DNA of 5,215 bases, from NCBI GenBank assembly GCA_017515355.1, contig JAFWGD010000183.1, positions 1 through 5,215 on the forward strand. The letters run 5' to 3'. Below are positions 1 to 3,224 of this stretch, one piece after another. The first letter of the stretch is position 1. Every line of letters begins with the position of its first letter. The position numbers were made by a program, and so were the translations under genes. Below the pieces are notes generated by a model. It was given only the letters and a program-made list of their open reading frames with translations. It was not told the origin of the DNA and searched no databases. This DNA is from Coriobacteriales bacterium. GTDB taxonomy: Bacteria > Actinomycetota > Coriobacteriia > Coriobacteriales > CADBOM01.

Positions 1-212
1 TGCGAGTCGATCCCGACGAAGCGGTCTCGCGCATCACGCGCCTCGACAAGAAACCGTTGCTCAAAGGCGAGAAGACCCCCTCTGAGCTCTTGGCTGAGCG
101 CTGGGATTGGTACGAGTCGTGCGCCGATCTGATCTTCGACACGTCGGGGAAGGGGACGGGCAAGGTCTCCTATGAGCTCGGCTGCCTTCTGGAGGACAAG
201 GGCCTTCTCTGA
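1..212 (+). CDS. aroK: Shikimate kinase, C-terminal 69 residues (5' end outside window)
   Basis: The reading frame enters the window with its first full codon at position 3 and ends at TGA 210-212. Shikimate kinase phosphorylates shikimate at the 3-hydroxyl with ATP in the cytoplasmic chorismate pathway. The visible part matches the end of the family: a LID-region motif KKPLLKG (positions 48-68), then ERWDWYESCADLIFDTS, where the Arg at 99-101 matches the conserved LID/active-site Arg of the 'R..lY...A' motif, then a closing helix and the end LEDKGLL. The P-loop and shikimate-binding N-terminal half are not in view. One oddity is Lys (51-53) where the family usually has Arg in 'RPLL'. The gene could be the C-terminal part of a fusion with another aro enzyme; that cannot be judged here. 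The aminopeptidase gene starts 15 bases downstream, probably in the same transcript. Confidence 0.85.
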   Translation, partial: RVDPDEAVSRITRLDKKPLLKGEKTPSELLAERWDWYESCADLIFDTSGKGTGKVSYELGCLLEDKGLL

Positions 213-227
213 TCGAAAGGAATTCCA

Positions 228-692
228 ATGGTCGATAGGCTATCTGCGGTGCGCGAGTCTCTGCGCGCTAATGGCCTCGATGCCCTTTGCACGACGAATG
301 TCTCGGACATAAGGTGGATGACCGGCTTCACTGAGGTCTTCGATTCGGAGCGCGCGCATCTGGCGATCGTTGCGGACGACCTTGCGCTCATCCACACCGA
401 CTCGCGTTACAGCGATGCTATGCGCTCTCGTGCCGAGGACGGCGAGTGGGCCATCGATTCCACCCCCTGCAGACATGCGTCGCTCTTCGCGGCAAAGCTC
501 GCCGAGCTGCCGCATGATGGGGCGTGGAGGATCTGCATCGATGCCGATATCCCGCTTTCAGAGTACAGGGCGCTGACAGCGGCGCTTGCGGAGGCTGGGA
601 TCGAATTCGAGTTCGTCGAGGGAGCCTCCCCAGCACGGGCGCTGCGCGAGGTGAAGGATTCTTCGGAAATCGAGTTGCTCTACAGCGTGTAG
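228..692 (+). CDS. N-terminal fragment of the split aminopeptidase (creatinase N domain)
   Basis: This is what would be made if TAG 690-692 stops translation: 154 residues holding the whole creatinase-type N-terminal domain plus the beginning of the first catalytic-domain helix (EVKDSSEIELLYSV). In full-length family members this domain helps shape the active site and oligomer contacts but has no metal ligands, so the fragment alone should have no peptidase activity. The start ATG 228 is supported by GAAAGGA at 215-221. This entry is an alternative reading of the spanning pseudogene, not an additional gene. Confidence 0.5.
   Translation: MVDRLSAVRESLRANGLDALCTTNVSDIRWMTGFTEVFDSERAHLAIVADDLALIHTDSRYSDAMRSRAEDGEWAIDSTPCRHASLFAAKLAELPHDGAWRICIDADIPLSEYRALTAALAEAGIEFEFVEGASPARALREVKDSSEIELLYSV
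690..692 (+). other. In-frame amber codon interrupting pepP
   Basis: The codon string ...CTC TAC AGC GTG TAG GCC ATC GCC GAC GAT... is in frame with both halves of the aminopeptidase. The protein context LLYSV*AIADDAF sits in the helix opening the catalytic domain. A single C-to-T change from CAG (Gln) is the simplest origin, though other one-base changes (AAG, GAG, TGG, TCG, TTG, TAC/TAT) could also produce it. The following base is G, and the context is not a known strong read-through signal such as UAG-CAR-YYA. Confidence 0.9.
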
Positions 693-722
693 GCCATCGC
701 CGACGATGCGTTCTTGGAGCTG

Positions 723-1334
723 ATGGACTGGATCGAGCCGGGAATGACCGAGCTTTCCGTTGCAACCGAGCTGGAGTACCGCATGAAGCGCCTGGGCGCG
801 CAAAGCGCCTCGTTCCCGACGATCGTGGCAAGCGGTCCGAACGGCGCGAATCCGCACTCCGTGGCAGGGCAGCGGAAGCTCGAAGCTGGCGACCTCGTCA
901 TCATCGACTACGGCGCGAGATGCCTCGACTACTGTTCCGACACGACGCGCACGATTTCGATCGGGGAGCCGAGCGCTGAGCTCCGTCGCATCTACGACCT
1001 TACCCTCGAGGCGCACAACAGATGCAAGGAGCTCGTCAAGCCCGGCGTGCACTGCAGGGATGTCCACAACCTCGCCGCCGAGATAATCGCAGATGGCGGC
1101 TATGCGGGCAAGTTCAACCACGGGCTTGGCCATGGCGTCGGAATCGACGTCCACGAAGGCCCGACGATGAATTCCCGATACGAGGGGGTCCTCAAGGTCG
1201 GAAACGTCGTCACAGTCGAGCCCGGCATCTATATCCCGGGCCTTGGAGGAGTGCGCATCGAGGACTGCGGAGTTGTCGACGATGACGGTTTCCGCAGCTT
1301 CACGAAGCTCACGCACGAGCTCATAGTCGTCTAG
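723..1334 (+). CDS. C-terminal fragment of the split aminopeptidase (M24 catalytic domain)
   Basis: The 203-codon segment from ATG 723 in the original frame contains nearly the whole pita-bread domain and all five metal ligands plus both accessory histidines. The start would be TTG 714 or ATG 723. A GGAG at 716-719 lies only 3 bases before ATG 723, closer than normal, and nothing resembling a ribosome site precedes TTG 714. Re-initiation after the amber stop 30 bases upstream is possible but unproven. A product starting here lacks most of the first helix of the catalytic domain. Its 3' end is TAG 1332-1334. This is an alternative to the spanning pseudogene entry. Confidence 0.4.
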   Translation: MDWIEPGMTELSVATELEYRMKRLGAQSASFPTIVASGPNGANPHSVAGQRKLEAGDLVIIDYGARCLDYCSDTTRTISIGEPSAELRRIYDLTLEAHNRCKELVKPGVHCRDVHNLAAEIIADGGYAGKFNHGLGHGVGIDVHEGPTMNSRYEGVLKVGNVVTVEPGIYIPGLGGVRIEDCGVVDDDGFRSFTKLTHELIVV

Positions 1335-1359
1335 CATAGGTCGCCTGCTGCAAACCGCG

Positions 1360-1376
1360 AGCTCTCCAGGGCTTTT
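1360..1376 (+). terminator. Weak possible intrinsic terminator after pepP
   Basis: AGCTC (1360-1364) can pair with GGGCT (1369-1373) around a TCCA loop, with one G-T wobble, followed by a short run of four T (1373-1376, partly shared with the stem). The stem is only five base pairs and the T run is short, so termination would be inefficient at best. Its place between pepP and the efp promoter is the main argument for it. Confidence 0.2.
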
Positions 1377-1391
1377 CAGACATCCAGCACG

Positions 1392-1419
1392 TTCTCGCTG
1401 CGCGTCGCTGTGCTATATT
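1392..1419 (+). promoter_or_regulatory. Probable extended -10 promoter for the efp operon
   Basis: TATATT (1414-1419) differs from the housekeeping -10 consensus TATAAT at one base and is preceded by TG at 1411-1412, the extended -10 arrangement (TGCTATATT). A weak -35 match, TTCTCG (1392-1397; 3 of 6), lies 16 bases upstream, which is acceptable for an extended -10 promoter. Transcription would begin near 1426, giving a leader of about 34 bases that contains the efp ribosome site. It lies in the only gap over 100 bases in the window and would drive efp through dxs. No start site has been measured. Confidence 0.55.
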
Positions 1420-1459
1420 TGAGAAGCATATGTGTTGATAGATACGAAAGGATCATTCA

Positions 1460-2020
1460 ATGGCGATTTCCACTGCTGATTTCAAGAATGGCAAGTGCAT
1501 CAGCATCGATGGCAAGCCCTATCTGATCATCGAGTTCCAGCACGTCAAGCCCGGCAAGGGCGGCGCTTTCGTTCGCACCAAGGTCAGGGACGTCAGGACT
1601 GGCAGGGTCAACGACCTCACGTTCCGCTCCGGCGAGAAGTTCGACGAGGTCCGCATGGAGACCAAGGAGATGCAGTACCTCTACACCGATGGTGACGATT
1701 ACCACTTCATGGATATGACCTCCTACGACCAGCTTGCGATTCCGGCTGACGTCATCGGCTCCACCTCGCAGTGGCTCAAGGAAAACGATATCTGCCTGAT
1801 CCAGTACGCTGGCGACGAGATGATCGGCGTCGAGCCTCCGATGTTCATCGAAGTCGAGGTCGTCGACACCGAGCCTGGCTTCAAGGGCGACACCGTCCAG
1901 GGCGGCACCAAGCCCGCAGTCGTCGAGACCGGCGCCACCGTTTCCGTCCCGATGTTCATCAACGTCGGCGACGTCCTCAAGATCGACACCAGGGATGGAC
2001 GCTACATCACCCGCGTCTAG
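1460..2020 (+). CDS. efp: Translation elongation factor P
   Basis: EF-P binds between the P and E sites of stalled ribosomes and stimulates peptide bond formation at consecutive prolines. The 186-residue length is standard. The N-terminal KOW-like domain (about 1-63) carries the tip loop KPGKGGAF, whose Lys33 matches the residue modified in many bacteria (Lys34 in E. coli). The central OB domain covers about 66-120. The C-terminal OB domain (about 128-185) has the family signature KPAVVETGATVSVPMFINVG followed by GDVLKIDTRDGRYITRV. ATG 1460 has GAAAGGA (1446-1452) 7 bases upstream. None of the known lysine-modifying enzymes is in the window, so whether Lys33 is modified is unknown. The gene ends in TAG and is followed after 21 bases by the Asp23-family gene. 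It is probably the first gene of a five-gene operon. Confidence 0.97.
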   Translation: MAISTADFKNGKCISIDGKPYLIIEFQHVKPGKGGAFVRTKVRDVRTGRVNDLTFRSGEKFDEVRMETKEMQYLYTDGDDYHFMDMTSYDQLAIPADVIGSTSQWLKENDICLIQYAGDEMIGVEPPMFIEVEVVDTEPGFKGDTVQGGTKPAVVETGATVSVPMFINVGDVLKIDTRDGRYITRV

Positions 2021-2030
2021 CCTAAACCCG

Positions 2031-2036
2031 AAGGAG
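2031..2036 (+). promoter_or_regulatory. Strong ribosome binding site for the Asp23/Gls24 gene
   Basis: AAGGAG lies 5 bases before ATG 2042 in the 21-base efp/yqhY gap. It fixes the start of the downstream gene and suggests independent, efficient initiation within the shared transcript. Confidence 0.7.
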
Positions 2037-2041
2037 AAACG

Positions 2042-2425
2042 ATGAAGAATTCGAACGAGGCGAACGCCGAGGGCAAGTCGACTCCGACTACCCGTCTGGA
2101 GATCGCTCCTGGAATCATCGAGTCGATGGTTGCCATAGCTGCCAGCGAGGTCGATGGCGTGGCGTCGGTTGGGAATCTCAAGATCGATATGGGCGGAGAT
2201 TCCGTCATGACCGAGTTCAACCGTCCCGATGGCGTCGATATCATCGAGGATGACGGTCAGATCGTGCTCGACATCAGCATCCAGATGTACACCGGCTACA
2301 AGCTCACCGAGCTTGCCAACGCCGTCAAGTCCAGCGTTTACGATGCCCTTCTGAGCCAGACCGGCATCAAGGCCAAGGAGATCAACATCAACGTCTCCGG
2401 CCTCCAGCTTGAGAACGGGAAGTAA
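2042..2425 (+). CDS. yqhY: Asp23/Gls24 family protein (YqhY-like)
   Basis: This 127-residue protein is a compact Asp23/Gls24 (DUF322) member. After a polar 17-residue leader comes the typical start LEIAPGIIESMVAIAASEV with DGVASVGNL (about 18-45), then a strand region VLDISIQMYTGYKLTEL (about 77-95), a helix around NAVKSSVYDALLSQTGI, and a final strand INVSGLQLE. No membrane segment or signal peptide is visible, so it should be cytosolic. Family members include staphylococcal Asp23 (envelope stress) and B. subtilis YqhY, whose loss is reported to select suppressors in acetyl-CoA carboxylase genes. Assignment to the YqhY branch rests on its position directly before nusB, as in Bacillus. Unlike Bacillus, no accB/accC precede it; efp does. 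The molecular function is unknown. Its TAA (2423-2425) lies one base before the proposed nusB start. Confidence 0.88.
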   Translation: MKNSNEANAEGKSTPTTRLEIAPGIIESMVAIAASEVDGVASVGNLKIDMGGDSVMTEFNRPDGVDIIEDDGQIVLDISIQMYTGYKLTELANAVKSSVYDALLSQTGIKAKEININVSGLQLENGK

Positions 2426-2426
2426 T

Positions 2427-2882
2427 TTGAGCAAGCGCATGGGCAATGCGGAGAAGCGCACGCGCGGCAGGAGTCAGGCGCTTCAGCTTCTCTTCACCAG
2501 GGAATTCGACACGGATGGGCTCGTCTCGACACCCGATTCTACCGCAGATGTGATGGATGACCTCGTCGTCGAGGATTACGCTCGCGAGCTCTACGACGGT
2601 GTCGTCGAGCATATCGACGAGATCGACGCTACCATCGAGGCTGCATCGAGGAATTGGCTCATCTCGCGCATGCCCATCACAGACAGATCGATTTTGCGGA
2701 TCGCCGTCTACGAGATCCTCTTCAGGGAGGATGTGCCGGTGGGAGTCTCGATCAACGAGGCCGTCGAACTGGCGCAGAGCTTCGGAGGCGAGGACGATTC
2801 GTTCAAGTTCATAAACGGACTGCTTGGCAGGATCGCAAAGGATATGCCCGCGCCAGCTGGCGATGGCGCGCAGGTCGATTGA
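2427..2882 (+). CDS. nusB: Transcription antitermination factor NusB
   Basis: NusB with NusE (ribosomal protein S10) binds boxA RNA and supports rRNA antitermination. From TTG 2427 the product is 151 residues, near the usual 130-160. The all-helical fold is recognisable from RSQALQLLFTREF (15-27), the hallmark NWLISRMPITDRSILRIAVY (76-95), the segment VPVGVSINEAVELAQSFG (103-120) and FKFINGLLGRI (126-136). The tail MPAPAGDGAQVD is loosely structured. The start is uncertain: TTG 2427 follows GGGAAG (2417-2422) by 4 bases and begins one base after the previous stop, which favours translational coupling. ATG 2439 is the alternative and has no good ribosome site; it would shorten the protein by four residues. 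TGA ends the gene 14 bases before xseB. In Bacillus folD and xseA lie between these two genes; here they do not. Confidence 0.95.
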   Translation: MSKRMGNAEKRTRGRSQALQLLFTREFDTDGLVSTPDSTADVMDDLVVEDYARELYDGVVEHIDEIDATIEAASRNWLISRMPITDRSILRIAVYEILFREDVPVGVSINEAVELAQSFGGEDDSFKFINGLLGRIAKDMPAPAGDGAQVD

Positions 2883-2896
2883 GAAGGGACTCGCTG

Positions 2897-3196
2897 ATGG
2901 CAGACAACCGTCCGGAAAGCTCGTATCTCAGGGTCAAGAACCATCTCGACGCGATTGCCGAGCAGATCAGGTCGACCGACCTGCCACTCGAGAAGGCGCT
3001 CGACCTCTACGAGGAGGCCATCAGGCTGGGAAACAGCTGCGCCGATCTCATCGATATGACCGACTTCTCCCTCGAGGAGATCGAAGCCTTTAACAACGAA
3101 GCCGCCGCCGATGGCGCCGATGACGCGGCCGATGATCAGGCTGCGAGCGCCGAGGTCGATGCGCTGCAGGACGCTGCGGAAACCCAAGCCGAGTAG
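2897..3196 (+). CDS. xseB: Exodeoxyribonuclease VII small subunit
   Basis: XseB packs in several copies against XseA to form exonuclease VII, which degrades single-stranded DNA to short oligonucleotides. The core (about residues 8-62) is recognisable: YLRVKNHLDAIAEQIRSTDL, then PLEKALDLYEEAIRLGNSC, matching the 'lpLeeal.lyeeg..l...C' pattern of two antiparallel helices. At 99 residues it is longer than the usual 60-80, because of an Ala/Asp/Glu-rich tail (about 65-99) partly built from in-frame short repeats. ATG 2897 has AAGGG (2884-2888) 8 bases upstream. xseA is not adjacent, so the partner subunit must be elsewhere or absent. The frame is open far upstream of this ATG, but that part is an out-of-frame shadow of nusB. 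Confidence 0.9.
   Translation: MADNRPESSYLRVKNHLDAIAEQIRSTDLPLEKALDLYEEAIRLGNSCADLIDMTDFSLEEIEAFNNEAAADGADDAADDQAASAEVDALQDAAETQAE
3107..3134 (+). repeat. Three in-frame GCCGATG repeats in the xseB acidic tail
   Basis: GCCGATG occurs at 3107-3113, 3116-3122 and 3128-3134, with start-to-start steps of 9 and 12 bases, so all copies share the reading frame and encode Ala-Asp. They produce the ADGADDAADD part of the XseB tail. The pattern suggests growth by slippage of short triplet-multiple units. Confidence 0.5.
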
Positions 3197-3224
3197 ATAG
3201 CGAACCATTGCTGTGGATGAGAAG

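Larger units (their letters stand above)
228..1334 (+). pseudogene. pepP: M24-family Xaa-Pro aminopeptidase interrupted by an in-frame amber codon
   Basis: Read through one TAG at 690-692, this is a 368-codon gene, close to the usual 350-370 for PepP/PepQ-like enzymes, which remove N-terminal residues preceding proline using two metal ions. The creatinase-type N-terminal domain covers about residues 1-130 (LTGF-like motif WMTGFTEV). The pita-bread catalytic domain keeps every expected ligand in read-through numbering: His210 (NPHS), Asp227 (IIDYGA), Asp238 (SDTTRT), His302 (GHGVG), His309 (DVHEGP), Glu331 (VEPGIY) and Glu345 (RIEDCG). The Asp-Asp gap of 11 and His-His gap of 7 match E. coli AMPP. 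The start ATG has a good ribosome site, GAAAGGA (215-221), 6 bases upstream. No frameshift is present, so the only lesion is the amber codon. It may be a recent pseudogene, a two-piece gene, or a sequence error. TAG ends this gene and its neighbours, so reassignment is unlikely. Confidence 0.8.

Noticed and set aside
690..692. Pyrrolysine insertion or genome-wide amber-to-Gln recoding at the pepP TAG
   Set aside because: TAG terminates pepP, efp and xseB in the same window, M24 peptidases are not known pyrrolysine proteins, and no Pyl genes are visible.
558..1337. A 259-codon minus-strand open frame opposite pepP
   Set aside because: It mirrors the M24 coding sequence, whose motifs and ligand spacing are clear on the + strand.
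1430..1438. Two-codon leader frame (ATG TGT TGA) before efp
   Set aside because: It begins only a few bases after the predicted transcription start, has no properly spaced ribosome site, and such a short frame is expected by chance.
1457..2461. A 334-codon open frame on the minus strand across efp and yqhY
   Set aside because: It is an antisense shadow created by strong G/C third-position bias; the + strand proteins match known families end to end, and the antisense product is a low-complexity Leu/Asp/Gly/Val string.
2654..2896. An upstream extension of xseB into nusB
   Set aside because: The open frame upstream of ATG 2897 translates to a sequence unlike XseB, the ATG has a good ribosome site, and the family begins near this point.
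3197..3224. A separate promoter or terminator between xseB and dxs
   Set aside because: The 28-base gap shows no hairpin, T run or -10-like sequence, so read-through from upstream is the simpler view.
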